From NCBI GenBank assembly GCA_973895155.1, contig OZ316893.1, forward strand, positions 22,568,001 to 22,632,000: a stretch of 64,000 nt of DNA. Reading direction: 5' to 3'. A program made the position numbers and the translations under genes. Positions 21,661 through 35,519 of the stretch are shown here, piece after piece. The notes beneath the pieces are model-generated. The model was not told the DNA's origin and did no database searches. It worked only from the letters and a program-made list of their open reading frames with translations. Position 1 is the stretch's first letter. Each line of letters begins with the position of its first letter. The stretch comes from Marsupella aquatica. Its lineage: Eukaryota; Marchantiophyta.

Positions 21661-22527
21661 TCCCTCCATGACCACCTAGGCAAATGGTAGGTTGCAAGCA
21701 ACGCCTATGGCATCACTTGCTACGAGGTAGCTTTGGCCAAAAAAAGGCAAAAAAATAAGCAATAAGAGAGGACAAGAGAAGACAGGAGAATGAGAAGAAT
21801 GAACTGAGAGACTCTCCCTTTTATGCTAATCATCTCTAAGTTCCTAATTAATGTCACACCTAACTTCATTAGTTACTAATTAATATTATACTGAACCTAA
21901 TTAAAAGCACACCCACCCATTCTTCTAGAATTACTCAAATAAAAATATATATCTATGTTGAAAAATGAGTGAGAAGTTTACAAAAGGAATAAAAGCACAT
22001 TTTTTTGTTTTGATGTTGACCCCCTCTTACAAGAAAAAGGAAAGATTTATAAAACCTGAAATCTCTCTCTTCTTTGTCTTTTTTGTTCCTCCCCTTAAAA
22101 GATCCTTAAACCATCCCTCGCTCCCCACTTCTAACGCTCCCCACTTCTAAGATAGAATATAGGGGTTAGCTAGTTCGATACACTCAACTAGTGTCTGCCC
22201 CTCTAGCAAGAAAAAATAAAAACAAAGACCATTTTGAAAATCTCTCCCTTCAATACCCTTAAACGTCTCAACAATTCAAGAAAAAATTCTTTAAACCCTT
22301 TTTATTTCTCCCCTTAAAGTAATCCTCCATCCAGGCCAAAAAATAAAAATGTCTCTTTTTATTTTTTTGATTTTCCCCTTCTTTAAAATACCCTTCATTC
22401 TCTATCTGTTTTAATTCTCAAAGAAAATAAAATAATGAGATCAACCATGGGGCATGCTCTTTTTTCATTTTTTTTCTAAACAAAACAGAAGCCCCTTCAA
22501 AAATCTTTTCGAGGTGCATGGATCCGA
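21661..22527. other. AT-rich spacer, no gene
   Basis: This stretch is rich in T-runs and A-runs and has no coding character. It would contain the promoter of the NB-ARC pseudogene, but I see no site that I can defend. Confidence 0.5.
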
Positions 22528-22838
22528 ATGCATCTCCGGTTTACTAAGGATTGCTGTCAGATCTCAGTTGCTTTAAAACCGTGTTTGGAGGATCATCTCT
22601 GTAATCGTTACATGCGTCCGAATTCTCCACTGATTGATCCCGGATTGTTTTCATATCTCAGTTTCTGTGAAACTGTGTATGTGATAATCCGATCTCCTTT
22701 CTTTCATTCTTTCAGCAATCTAGGTTTCTGCATCGCCCGGTAACGTTGGGGATATGGGATCTGGGATCGGAGAATAGGACCCCTGCATTGTCCATAGAAA
22801 AGCCGACCCAGCGAGTGAGTGTAGCGAAAGAATTAGAC
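22528..22838 (+). promoter_or_regulatory. Conserved 5' leader of the NB-ARC pseudogene
   Basis: This stretch shares several blocks, in order, with 51900-52167 ahead of the intact gene: CCACTGATTGATC, TTTCAGCAAT, TCTGGGATCGGAGAAT, ATAGAAAAGC and CAGCGAGT. The duplication that made the two genes therefore included their leaders. An upstream in-frame ATG at 22746 exists, but the intact paralogue has no equivalent. Confidence 0.6.
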
Positions 22839-25800
22839 ATGGCACTTTCAGAAGTGAATGCCGTGGTACATCTCGTGGTGAAAGCCACTTCGTTTATCGC
22901 TCAGCTGCAGTATGGGTCGTACAAAGGTTCGGTGGAGCTCGATGCGATGCAGAGCAAGCTTTGGGTCCTCAGGGCAAGGCATGGGCAGTGGAACGAACAG
23001 CTGCAGAGATATGGGATTTCCGAGGACAAGTATATACTACCTTTAGTGGAGGAAGCTACGAAAGCTCTCGAGAACTTCCAGCAGACGGTGGAGAAGCTCC
23101 AGAAATCCCTATTAAGGCGATTGAAGAAGAAGGTGTTCCCGGGCCAACTCTTTTACTTTGAGGATAAGATCTTTGAAATAGTGGATGCTGGCCCTCAGTT
23201 GCTTGCAACCAGTGTTGCCAACAATGATCTATTGGATAGATATTTGGCACAGACTCCCGCGTCATTGCCTTTTGGTCCGGATAGAAACTATGTGCCAATT
23301 GCAAATTCGATTTTGCCTGTACGAAATGCACTGGAAAATACAGAAGGGCCCCGAGTAGTGACAGTTTATGGAGGCCCAGGAATCGGGAAGAGCAGCCTAG
23401 TGAAATACTTGGCCATTCACTACCAAGAAGAGCAGAAGCGACTTGGAATGGACGCATATTTCCCTCACGGTGTCTATTACCTCTGGTGCGGACAGGATGC
23501 AAGGAACAGAGTACAGCAGCTGCAACGTGAACTCCTGGAGAATCTTGGGTTTGGAAGTAGATCTGCAACTCCAAATGGCTCTACCAGCACTGGTACTGAT
23601 GTACAAGAAGCGGATTACACTGCTTTGTCTTCAACCAAAATCAAACTCAGATCTCGCTTGGCTGAGCAGGAGTCGCTGGTCATCTTGGACGACTTATGGC
23701 AGCCAGAGGTATTGCAAGAGCTCATCGTTCCTGCAAAGGGGGTTAAATATTTGGTCACATCCCAAATCAGAGACATTCACCTTTTAGCTGAAAAGATCCA
23801 GATAAACAGGCCCACCCTCAGAGAATCTATCCAGATCTTGGCTAATTATACCGACGGACTTCCAACAAAGGGTGAATTTCCTGGCAATATTAAGGTATGC
23901 TTTACAGCTCTGTTTCGTCTGATTTTCAGTAATTGATGTTTACCGCTAGCGGCTAAGGTTTTGGCAATGCTCTATTTCGAGTACCTAGGCTTTGGATAGA
24001 TGAAGGCGCGCATGAGCCCAATTCTCATATGTAAGGCAGCCGCTGTGATAATTCCAATTAGCGTAGTCTTGTGACTGATATTTAACACTATTACTTGCCT
24101 CAAGCAGAGCATTGCAATGAATATTATTGGACTGTTAGAGTTCCACCTGCTGTCTTTGGCCAACATTTGGCATCAGCATAAACAGGAGTCGGGCAACTGA
24201 TATAAAACAGTGGAATGTGATAAAGAAACATATATACAACCACCTTGATGAGAGTGATTACAGTCCACCTGCCTATGAGAAGCCATACGGTCTTCCCGTG
24301 TGTGTGTCGATGATGCTGATGGTGGAGTCGCTACCTGCAGAGGCACAACGGCTCCTTTTCCAGGTGGCTTTGTTGAAGGGTGAAGAATTGCCTGAACCAC
24401 TAGTGAAGTATTTCTACAGCTTTATACAAAAGAAGAATTTTCTGTTGAAGTTTAATCATCATGAGAGGTGTTTAGAAGACAATTCACTGCTTCAATTGGC
24501 CATACGAGAAGATGGCACAATTCTGGACATTCATGGGTTGAGGACGCACTACATTTTAGACAGGAAAAAGCCTGAAGTGAGATCAATAGGTTGTCAAATA
24601 TTTAGCTGCCAGTGCGGATCAAGATGTAGCTAAGCTTGTGAAGACGGGGGAAGCAGAGGAAACACTAGTTGCTGTTTTGAGCGCAATGTACTACGATGAA
24701 TCGCTCGAAGAAATTGCAGCGGGCACTTTCGCGAACCATGTTCGTTTGATCTATGATGCGGTCGTTCCACGGAACTTGAATATGGAGAAAGACAGACTTG
24801 ATCTCGTTAAGAGTGCACGACGAAAACACTACGGAATCCGAGACCTTGTTTGGCTCTTGAATGCTGATCATGAAGAAGACAGTTGGGAACGACAAGCCCA
24901 CGAGTCCACCAAGAAGGTATGGTTTATCATTGCCTAGGAGCAAGTTAAATTGTCGAGATTACAATGAATTTTAATCAGAACTTGTCTCAGTTGTTTTGAT
25001 ATATTGATTCGAAATCAGTCGTGCAGTGCGGCTTATTATTAAAGATGTTCTTCGGTCAAACCAAAGATGTGATTAATTTGGCGTAGACCTAACTGTTAGT
25101 CCAAGAAGAAACGCGATGTCCTTAATAGGCTCTTCGTACCCATCACATTGTATAATTCTGAAGTGAGTGAAGTTTCCTTGCTGTTTGGATAGTACCCACA
25201 TTTATCAATGACTTATCATTCGGGGTTTTGGTGATTGTGACAGATTATCATCAAGTACGTTTGCCAAGGAAAATTGGAGGACCATAGTATGGCACACCTA
25301 CTACGACTTCCCCAGGCCACCTCAGCAGCATGTAGAGCACTCAGGGCTCTTTATCATTGCCATGCAGAAGATTTCTTTCAGCACAATATAACTTTTTCAG
25401 AAGCATATGTTGAGACGATGCACAGTCTGTTGAATCTATTCCACAGCAATGCCATATCAATGGACGAACGAATAGATGTCATCAATGCTCTTCTGCATAT
25501 TCTTGATTACGAAAGCAAGGACTACATCCGCAAATTTGCCGCAGAGTATGAGAAACTCTTTGCCATGAAGTCAAATAATTATTTAAGTGAGTGGACAACA
25601 TTTGCTTTGCGATCGGATTGGCGTGGTAGAGGGATTCTTACGATGGCAGAGTTTCCTGGACTTTTGGAGTCAATCGTTGTGGTACTAGTAGAACCTGAGA
25701 ATGACGAGTTAAAAAAAGAGGCAGTATGCCTTTTAAGTTGTTTCTGTCAGCACAGGCATTTGGCCACGAGAATTGCTGCTTTGCCGGATGCTCTTAATGC

Positions 25801-27164
25801 GCTCTTCAAGCTTTTCTTATCCGAGGATGAGCTCCCTAATCGCTTCCTCGATGGCGTCCCCGATGGGTTCTTATCAATTGTACGAAATGGGTGCGCGGGA
25901 GCTCTCCTGCTTAACCTTTCACATATACCGGAAAACAGGAGTAAACTGGGGGCAATCTCAGGCATCTGGGATGGCCTCGGAGGTATTCTCAGTAAGCTGG
26001 AGAGTCAGGAAGACCTGCACTACCGTCAGAAGCTACAGGCTTGTGACGCCGCCGGGATTCTGGGGTATCTGGCATTGGAGGAGGATCTTAGAACCACCAT
26101 CGCTTTATGGAAGGTTTGTTTGTCTTGCAGTGGATCGAGATAGTTATCGAAGCTACTTCCACTGACATGACGGCTAGATATTATTATTCAACAAGAGCAT
26201 TGATAATACTGTACTCCAAGGAACTGGCTGACGCAGAATTAACTGACATGCCACCGATAGAAGACTTGGAGAAGTTGTTTGCTTCCCACAACCTTAATGT
26301 GTCGAAAGCCATGATACATAAATCTTATTTCAGTCTGTATTGGACTCGAGTTCTGGCATGTATTCAGATCAAATCCTATGCAGAAGGCTTGAAGAATCTG
26401 GATCTAGCTCACTATCATGCCGATCTGATCCGAGAATTCGGTTCGGAGAATCTGGTCTGTCAAATTAGCAGTTTCGAAATCCAAAATTCCATTCATGTCT
26501 CCCCCGCAAGCCCATTAAGGTGAGGAAACCTTTTCCTTTGTATTTAAAAAGCCACGCTAGTCCCTGCCAGTTCATTTTGCCTACAGTGTATTATTTTTGA
26601 GATGGAATATCTCGTCACAGGTCGTTAGTACTCAAGGTAATAAATTCATCGCTGACCAGAGTCCTGAAATTTCTTTGCTAAGAACCGATAACTCCCTTAG
26701 CGTCTTCCAACCGCTGTGATACCTTCGGCTTGTCTCTGACTTACACTACCAACTGCAGGGACTGTCGGATATTTCTACAAGCTATGGTTGAGGACTACTC
26801 AGGAGCCTTGCTGGCTACAAACAGGAGAGTTGAGGAGTATAAAGAACCTTCACGGGACGACTTGGCTGAGAGGGGAGTACTGAAGAGGCTTTCTGGAGAT
26901 TTGCAAGGAAGCCTGGATGACTTAAATGCTGCCACGGTCGCACGTTCCGGACTGAGTGACGAATGGGATGTCCTGTGGCAACGAGGTTACGTGAAGTATT
27001 TGATGGGCGACAAGACAGGGGCCAAGGATGATGCAGAATCTGCCCAACGCTTGAAACTTGATGACTTTTTAAGGAAGTCCGTAGACTGTCCTTGGGAGCT
27101 TAGGAAAATACCAGTAAGTTATTTGGGGCTTTCGCTGGAGGTTCCTCTGAAATGGTTCTCGTAG
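22839..27164 (+). pseudogene. NB-ARC immune receptor with ARM/TPR-like C-terminus, copy 1, frameshifted
   Basis: Four exons parallel the intact gene at 52168: 22839-23894, 24108-24916, 25244-26519 and 26759-27164, all with GT-AG borders at the same codon positions. Exon 1 keeps a helical N-terminus, the P-loop (GGPGIGKSS), kinase-2 (VILDDLW) and RNBS-B (VTSQIR). Compared with the intact gene there is one extra T near 24165 and one near 24602, both in T runs, and a net shift near 26110. The GLPL-like motif is also worn (FHLLSLA for YHPLSLA). The last exon still codes for two TPR-like units. Everything else is open over long stretches, so decay is recent, or the shifts are sequencing errors in homopolymers. 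It would have been a cytosolic or nuclear nucleotide-switch receptor. Confidence 0.88.
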
Positions 27165-28611
27165 ATCTTTTTCCGGCCACATGACCTTGGCTACGCCTAA
27201 TATTTCTGTGTTGTTACGATTTGACCTTTAAATCATTTGACGAGATCTTGACGGGATAATTTGGCTGAGACGTTACTTAGGTAGACTGACTGTTTGACTT
27301 ATCGACTCAACGGCAAATTTATTTCAAATTTTTTTTGGGTACCTTTCTGGTCAATGCCTTGATATCCTGCATTCCACTTCAATGGTCCTGGCTTAATACA
27401 GTTCAGATAAGAAAAAACATTTTCTCCCAATTTGTCAAAAATATCAGGACTACCCGTTGACTTGTGGATGGATTCGTTGGTTAGATTTTCTTTCACTCAA
27501 ATTTTCTACAGAGCGAGAAAAGTCATACAGCTGAGGTACATATATCCTCACCTGAGTCTTGACCCTGAGATTCAAGGGAACAGACGCATTAGAGACCGTG
27601 GTCTTCCTCCAACTATGCACGTCTTTGACTGAACTTTCAAGATATTAGAGTAAGTTGATAAATGATCTCAAGACAATATAATCATGGTCTGATAGTGGTC
27701 AGTCATCCTTTTAAAAAGCCACTTTTGATTTTAGTTTTAGTTTCCTGCACACACATCACCACGGGAAATGAACAACATTTTCAGGCTGAATTATCATTCA
27801 CTCATGACCTCAGGTTAGTCGTATAATCTAAATAGAAGCTCAGTTTAAGACACAGTTTATATATCTTGAAACAAAACCGCCCAGATGTCAAGGATTAGAA
27901 TGCAAGAGCTTCACATATTAAATAGTAACTGTGTTCAAGGTTGGACGTGATGGAAAGAAATGATTGCTTCGTTGGTTGTCATATATAGACTGGTAAGATA
28001 GATCTGTCGGGGCTCATGTACAATCATCACTTTCTGTCAGAAAACTCACCGAGAGCTGTTTAGCCAGGCCGTACTAATGCTTGTCCACCTTCACAAAGAA
28101 GGCATGGGAACAGCCTTCGGGTGTTCCTGACACTGAAAATACCTCCTCTTGTTGAAATCAAATATTATGGAGCAGGTTATCGGCCCCCTTGGTTGGAGGC
28201 AAGTCATATTTCCCAACATTCTGCAAAGCTCCCTATGCCCTAGTGACGTCTCCTTGATTCTCAAGGTCGAGTGGAGTGGTCAAATTATCTCCAAATCTCT
28301 GCATATGATCAATGATGACAATGATAAGGCCAGAATAACATATGAAAAGGGGATACCACCGTCTTCACCTTACTTAACCAAATGAGTTGAAATTTTCTTG
28401 AGAGAAGAAGAGCTAGTAAGGGGATACCTCCACTTTATGTTACGCCAACCTTACCCTAAGCGAACTTTACCTAAGTTGAGTAAGTCAAAGCCACGTTCAT
28501 AATTTAGGTCATGTCTTTGCATTTTTAATTATGAAAAAATGGTGATGAAAAAATATGTTCAGATGATGTTAATTTTGTGTTGGGAATTTTGAAAAGTTTC
28601 TTGTACCTTAT
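27165..28611. other. Spacer downstream of NB-ARC copy 1, no gene
   Basis: No coding block is recognised. Small open frames (27432-27632, 28149-28385) show no similarity to the other NB-ARC copies or to a transposon. Confidence 0.55.
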
Positions 28612-28955
28612 CAAATGATTTTAAAGTTACAATTGGGGTCAAACATTACACCAACCCTTAAGGATGTGTTCACTAAAGAATTTCAATTTGCAACCTTATC
28701 AATTTTAAAGTTACAATTGGGGTCAAATAGTACACCGACCCTTGCAGATGTGTGCACCAGAATACCTTAACTTGTAAGCTTGTCAATTGTAGAATTACAA
28801 TTGGGGTCAAACAGTACACCGACCTTACGGATGTGTGCACCAGAATGCCTTAGCTTGTAACCTTATCAATTTCAAAGTTACAATTGGAATCAAACCGTAC
28901 ACTTGCAAATGTGTGCATCATGATGCCTTAACTTGGAACCTTCTTGATTTTTAAG
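28612..28955. repeat. Tandem repeat, about four units of 80-90 bp
   Basis: Each unit contains AAAGTTACAATTGGGGTCAA, then GTACACCGACCCTT, GGATGTGTGCACCAGAAT and CCTTAACTTGTAACCTT. Units are moderately diverged and the last is the most changed. Confidence 0.85.
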
Positions 28956-31900
28956 GTAATGGTTTGTTATGTTAAGAGTAGTATCAAATATAGATCTTGC
29001 TTCTGCTATTTCTATTGGAAAAGGAACAAAATGAAATACTCTCAAGCTTAAGTTTTCTTATGCTTTTCTTTGTAGCAAAGCTCCTTAGATAGAGTATTAG
29101 TGTTTACATTTTCTTTATTTGTTAAGATTTGAGAAAACATTTACAAGTCAAATTTGAAGCTCCAATATTCTGGTCAAACAGTACACTAAGTTTAGATCTG
29201 AATATCAGAATGTTGAAAATTAGAACTTTATACTTTCTTTTATTCACAAATAATTATCACAAATCAATATACTAGAGGTGAAATCTTAGAACTGCATAAA
29301 TGTTTGATATTGGTTTATCACACAAAAATATTAGCAATCACAACTATTAACCATATAGTGAGAAGAGAAAGAAATCAAACCTGTATTTCAAGTGTTGTAA
29401 TAAAGTTGAGTTTGCTATTGATTGCCAAATAATTTGTAAACTCTCCCAAGCTTCTCTAGCAACCAAGAAGAAAATGTTCATCTTAAGAAAGGGTCAATGG
29501 GCTCAAGAATTGAATTCAAAGGTCATTGGGTCACTTCACAACTAATAAAATCCATACAAATTGTAATCATCAAACAAAACATGCAATCATACAAACCTAC
29601 CTGGTCACACCATGAGAGCCCTACAAAAATACTATAGCACTTGCTGTCTGCCTCCAAGCTTGAATGTCTCATGTAAACTCTCCTCACACCTAGTGTGAAG
29701 TATGTTGTAATCCTCACTATAATCCTCCCTAGGCACACCAAAAGAGTAATGACTGAGTCAAGCCTCCAATCAATCTGCACAAGCCCCCAAACATTGAATA
29801 CAACATCACTAATCTTCTATCCAACCTATTTTTATTCATATGATTAGAGTTATTCATTTCTACATAATGAAGAAAGCTACATATAATAATAAGACAAATA
29901 ATATCATAAAGTACAATTTATTATATAATCTACATCATGCAAGGAAATGAGTCTTCATACTCCCATGAAAGGTGGTCTATATATATAACCTCTCTCCCCA
30001 CAACACTTGTGATGATTATACACTTATGGTTTTTGTCATTGTTTCCACTTGCCATGATATTAGGATAATGGTGAGAATTTTCTTTTACTAGTATGTATCA
30101 ACAAATTGAATCTTCAAACTAAGTTGCCCAAGACTGTATTAGAGATAGTTATAACTAATGGCTGAATCCAAGCCATTATTTTTCTTATGGCTTACTCTTG
30201 TTATTGTAGGTGAGCTTTGATGTCAATTTAATTTAATGCACGTAAATTTAATACAAATTTACAACACTACTCTGCATGTACTTTGGCTATATAATTTACG
30301 TGAAAGAATTGAGTTGGACCCACATACTAGTTTTCTCCGGGCCCTTAGTATATAATGGCAATCAAAAACTAATTAAAGGGCATAACTGAAAGTGTGGGTG
30401 CAGACCAAAAAAAAACAAGGATGGAGCCAAAGGTGAATTGGAGATAGAGAAAAATCCTTTTTCTGCAAAGTCCTTTTTTTGTTCTCACCTTTATTTAAAT
30501 TGAAGGAACAAGTAATCAGGCCAATACTTAATTGTTATATATCACAACTAGACAATGTTGTAATCGTCATTGATGAAGTGTGGTTGTTGCAGCTGTGTTG
30601 TCATATCTGGTTTTCATAGTGGCTCTGTCATAGATGGGGCAGCATTGTGGTTGTTGAAGTCAATTGTTGTTTTACTGGGTGTTTTGTTGTTACCGTATTT
30701 GCACCAGGGTGGTCGTTGGGGTTGTGTTGTTGCTGGGGTAATAGAGCAATGCCCATGCATTTCACAATATCATTGAGCAAAGGTGACATTGTTGTGGAAA
30801 TGTGGTCATTGCGGATCTGGAGTCTTTGCACTGAAATTAAACAGGCAGCATAAATAGGGCATGGAATGAAATGGATAAGGCCAGGAGAGTTGGGGCAAGA
30901 GATCAGGCAAGAGATCAGGCAAGAGCAGGAGCAAGGCTAATCAAAATGTAGGGGAAGGTTGAGTGAGTCTAGTACAATTAGGACTCCCTTAAATTATCCC
31001 CTTTCCAATGTGTGCTTGTTTACTTGTAGGTTTGGAGCAAAATGACTCTCCAATTTGAAGTATCAAAAAGAACTCACAGCCAATTTCCCCTAGCCTCCTA
31101 GATTTCTTGAGCTACCTCCTCCCCCTTGCAAGTCTTCCCCCTATTTTTGTCCTTGGTTTTTTTGTTTCTTGTAGTTCCTTTCATCCCCCCACCCCCCAAC
31201 TGCTCAAATCCTCCTTTTCCCTTTTTTCCTCCCTCTCCAGTCCCATGTTCTACTTTATTTCCCCTCGAAATATATTTTCCCCAACTTCACCCAGCTTTCG
31301 GATCATTCTTCCCTCCCTCGTCACCCAATTCCTTTAGGCCCGCACATGCTACCTGGCCACCTGCTGCCATGGGCAAAGGTCAATTGCCTTTCTTGGACTC
31401 TGTCCTATGCAATCCCACCAAAACCGCTATACTATGTAATCCCACCAAAATTGGTCCATACTCTGTTTACAAATGGAGTTGTCGGTAGGAACCAATCTGA
31501 CTAGGCCTATTTTCTAACCATAGACCATAGCAGTGCCCCTAGACCTCTCCTAAAGCCTACTTCCTTGGACTGCCAGCCAGTGTGCAACAGTTTGCCTCCC
31601 TGGCCAACGCCTGTGCAGGAATGGGGAGGAGAGGCAGAGGAGGGGAGAGGGGGAAAAAGGGAATACCTCATGCCTCCTTCCTTGCCATCGCCTCCCTAGC
31701 TTTGTCCCTGCCCTGCACAACCCCCCTCATCCCTCCCTTGCTCACCCTCTTCACAATTGGTCAGCAACATTGCATGGTGCCATGGGCGGACCCTGCCCTT
31801 GACCCCACTCTCAACATTTCACAGCACTTTTGCATGAACCAGATTATCAACAATACCCCTGACCCCACACTTGACAATTTCCTTGTCTCCATAACTCTCC

Positions 31901-32835
31901 TTTGTTTTCTTCTTTGTCTCACCTGGAATTCTTTGCCTCACCTCAACAATTTCTCTGCAAAAGGCATTGGGTCCCTATATTATAGATGTATAAGTACAAA
32001 GGTCCAATCTTTGGGTAGTTTCGTTGAAGTTGTGTGATGACTTTGGTGGAAACACGGGCAGGACCACCTAAACGTGTTCCAGGCATTCTGTGCATGTTCT
32101 GTAGCTAATTTCAGAACCTATATCCAGAATTGTTAGGAACAGTCCTAAAGATGAGAAGGTGCCTAAAAAGTCTACGTTCAATTTGTATGATCCAATCTTA
32201 GATATAGCATGCTCATCCCGGAACATGTTTGAGTTTTGATTGATTTGAAAGTAAATAAAATATGAGAACATAATTAGAAGGATTGGTGCACATTAGAAGA
32301 CACCAGGTTAAATCAACATCGCATTAAGGCTCCCCAGCCTTCTTGGGGACCGTACCCTGCCTGTCACAAATCCCAAAGCTACTGCCCGCAAACCCACTTG
32401 ACCGTCAATCACCGTTCTGGCGAACTCTAAATGTATTAGCCCTCTATAGCCCACTCTCAAATAAAGAAGATAATCTAAAAGTGATCATCCATGTGTTCCA
32501 TGTCCGTCATTTCTCCTAGAAGAGATCATCCATGTGTTCCATGTCCATCCTTTCTCCCAAACAGACAGGATGAAGAAGAAACAGAAACTCAAAAAGTTTC
32601 CTCCTTTTTATTTCTGCCCTCTTACTTAGCCCCTTCAAAAGCGTAGTCCCTTTTCCAAGTGAAGAATAAAATTTCTTAATTTCTTAACAGCTATTCCTCC
32701 CTTTTTTAATTCCTCCCCTCTAATTTAGCTCCTTAGGTGACTCATTTCACCCAAAGGAAAAAGAAACCAACCAAAAAAAAAAACACACATTGAAAGTTGG
32801 AGACAATAAAGTAAGAGGGAGCCATTGATGATAGT
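28956..32835. other. AT-rich then pyrimidine-rich spacer, no gene
   Basis: Nothing codes with confidence. A short triple GAGATCAGGCAAGA run lies near 30895, and 31090-31330 is a pyrimidine-rich stretch whose plus-strand open frames are only Pro/Ser/Phe composition. The frame at 31582-32037 likewise has no domain. Confidence 0.5.
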
Positions 32836-33917
32836 ATACACTAAGAAGGGCATTGATGATAGTATATTTCTATATCTAACAAGAACTAACGAGTGTTGGA
32901 GAGTGTATATTGTATTTTGGAGAAATGTATGTGGAGAAAAGGATAAGTAGGTAGAAAAAAAACTTAGACTCATTTTTGAGCCCCCACCACAAAGATGAAC
33001 TTAAAGTTCATCCAACACTAAGAAGGGCATTGATGATAGTATCTACTTACTATAATATATAATCCCGCCTTTTTGTGCTCACTTTTGGAGGGAACTCATT
33101 ATGACCATTGGATTTAAAATTTAAATTTTCCTGCCCATCAGATCTGAGTAAGGAAGAATAAAGAGTTTGTCCTAGCCTGAGGCAGGGATCCATGGGCTTC
33201 CACCCACACCTAGACTCATATACAAACATCTTGAAAAAGGTCATTGGGAATTGAGTTGACATGTGGCTATCATGGGTAGATGGGTCTGACAAGAAAATCT
33301 AAGTAGACCCCACATGATTGCCCCATTCACTTAAAGTAAGAAGTATAGACAACCTACAATACAAATTAAGTTGTGAGTTCAAAAGGGATGATTTATAGGA
33401 AAGTGGAAAAAAATTAAGTCTACTAGGAGTAGTGAAAACATTGTTTTTTTCTAATCTCTATAAAGTACTTTTTCCAGGTTACATTAACATTCAATCCTAT
33501 ATTCTTTATTGCAATAACCTTATTGACCAAAGACACAATGGCCCCAAGAATAAAATGACCCCAACAACGAAATGGCCGGAGTGATAAATGATTGTAACAA
33601 TAAAATGGTTATAAGGACAAATGTGCAATGCAAGTTAGGGCAATGGGTTTCTATATATGTCATATTTCAAATCTAACACTATAATATGCAATCCCGCCCA
33701 TTTGGCCACTTTCATCCGTCGTCCCATTATGAATTCAAATTTCAGCGGGAATCAATCTTAACCGTCAGATACAAGCATCTCATTTTTTGTAGCCGTCCGA
33801 TCGTGAAACGAGGCATGCACCAGATTGAATGAGGCACTCAGGCACACGCAGCCCCCTCCATAGGGCTTCGCGCCCCTCCTGGCCCCGACACCCCTGCTCC
33901 CCGTCCGTGGCGAATGA

Positions 33918-34100
33918 AGGAGGCACGAGCCTCGCTCGCCCCCCTCCATAGGGCTTCGCGCCCTCTTACCTCGCTCGCCCCCCTCCATAGGGCTTCGCGC
34001 CCTCTTACCTCGCTCGCCCCCCTCCATAGGGCTTCGTGCCCTCCAGCCTCGCTCGCCCCCCTCCATAGGGCTTCGTGCCCTCCTGCCTCGCTCGCCCCCC
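33918..34100. repeat. 39-bp GC-rich minisatellite
   Basis: Four to five near-identical units of 39 bases built on CTCCATAGGGCTTCGCGCCC and CTCGCTCGCCCC occur in tandem, with a partial unit from about 33848. Because 39 divides by three, open frames run through it on both strands with a 13-residue period; they are not evidence of a gene. Confidence 0.92.
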
Positions 34101-34759
34101 CATAACATGCGATTGATTGAATTCTCCCTATGGGACCGGCCCTCCTTGCACAGTGCAACGCACTGGCATAGGGCTCGTCACATTATAAAAAACTATCTCA
34201 TCTCAAAGAGTCAGTGCAATCTACAAAAGTGGAAAAGGAAGGAACAAACCAATACCATCAATATATTTCAATGATTTTGACACCCTTGGATTGAGTGAAT
34301 GGGATCACCTATGGAAGTGAATACCATGGATGTTTTTGCTCTTAAAGTAGGTGTTTTCAAAATACATGTGCTGGCTAACTACTTTCAAAAATGACATGTG
34401 CATAACATTGGTATCAGATTTGTTTTGTTTTTTTTGCTAAGGAGAAGAGTAAATTTCATTTTTTTGAGAGATCATTTATCTTTTGCTCCATGTTGATTCT
34501 TCTTCTCTTTCTTAATCATGTTGGAAAGGGAGGGGGTGCCAAAGAGCCAGGATGGAAGACTGGAAGGAGAGAAAGGAAGGGCACAGAAGAGGAGATTGAA
34601 GAAAAAAGGGAAAAAATGTGAATTTATCTCCCTCCATATAGCTAAGGGCAACCACACTTGACCCTATAACACCCCAGCCGCCCCTTGTGTTGCGTTCCCT
34701 CCCATGCTCTCACCCTTGCCACAACATTGCTTTCACAATAGCACCTTGGGACATACATT

Positions 34760-35245
34760 GCCTCAATATCTTTGCCTCAACTTGACAGTTTTTCTCGCCT
34801 TGATATATTTTTATCTCCTCAACTACTTTTTATCATATTGACAAGTTTTCTCTCCTTGAGACATTTTCCTCACCCCAATGTTCTTTTCAATCTCACATTG
34901 ACATCTTTTTCTCACCTTGCCATCTTTCCTCTCTGCACCTTTTTTCTCCTCAACATCTTTTATCACCTGAGCATTTTCTCATGCACCTTGATATATTTTC
35001 TCTTCTTGGCATCTCTACTCATCTCACCATCATATTTTATTTTCACATTTTTTTTCTCTCATGGACATGATTTCCTCGCCTTAATATCATTTTCTCACCT
35101 TGACATTTTTTCTTCTCTCATTTAACATTTTTTTCACCTCAACATCTTTTTCTCTCCTCGACAAATTTTTCTCATCTCAGCATCTTTTTATCTCCTCGAT
35201 ATCTTTTCCTCACCTCAATGATTTTTTCTCACCTCAACATCTTCT
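34760..35245. repeat. CT-rich minisatellite at the 3' side of Helitron B
   Basis: Many degenerate copies of a 16-18 base unit like CTCACCTCAACATCTTTT occur. The Phe/Ser/Leu-rich open frames (34772-35125 and neighbours) read this repeat. Confidence 0.8.
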
Positions 35246-35519
35246 GGGCAACGCATGGGCATTGGGCTATTTGTATATATATATTGTGCCAAAATAATGA
35301 GACTTCACACCCATAAACTATGACAAATATTTCTATGGTTTTTCATCACAATTGTCTCACAAAATTTGACTTTTATTGTCCCAAAGAAAGCCTTGGAAGC
35401 AAAGCAAAGAGGGGGAGAGGCAAGGAGGAAGGGGAAGGGGGGCACATGGATGAGAAAAGAGGGAGGTAGAGGCTTCATCTTGCCCCATCCGGTCACAGGT
35501 AAGGGGTGGAAAAAGTGTC

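Larger units (their letters stand above)
33672..35270 (+). mobile_element. Helitron B, nested in Helitron A
   Basis: It starts TCTAACACTATAATATGC, preceded by A and followed by AATCCCGCCC like Helitron A. Its 3' end is CAACGCATGGGCATTGGGCTA, where the final G of the expected CTAG is missing and a T run follows. It has its own CT-rich minisatellite just before the end. The GCAACGCACTGGCATAGGGCTCGT at about 34155 is a third, worn copy of the same 3' motif, so the interior may hold a further fragment. Confidence 0.65.

Noticed and set aside
22746-22838. Upstream in-frame ATG giving a 31-residue extension to NB-ARC copy 1
   Set aside because: The intact paralogue has no equivalent; the shared sequence there is leader-like and the conserved head begins at 22839.
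31107-31488. Overlapping open frames rich in Pro, Ser and Phe
   Set aside because: They lie in a pyrimidine-rich tract, overlap each other and show no domain.
33758-34158. Open frames on both strands coding for a 13-residue repeat
   Set aside because: They exist only because the minisatellite unit is 39 bases; there is no start context or flanking coding sequence.
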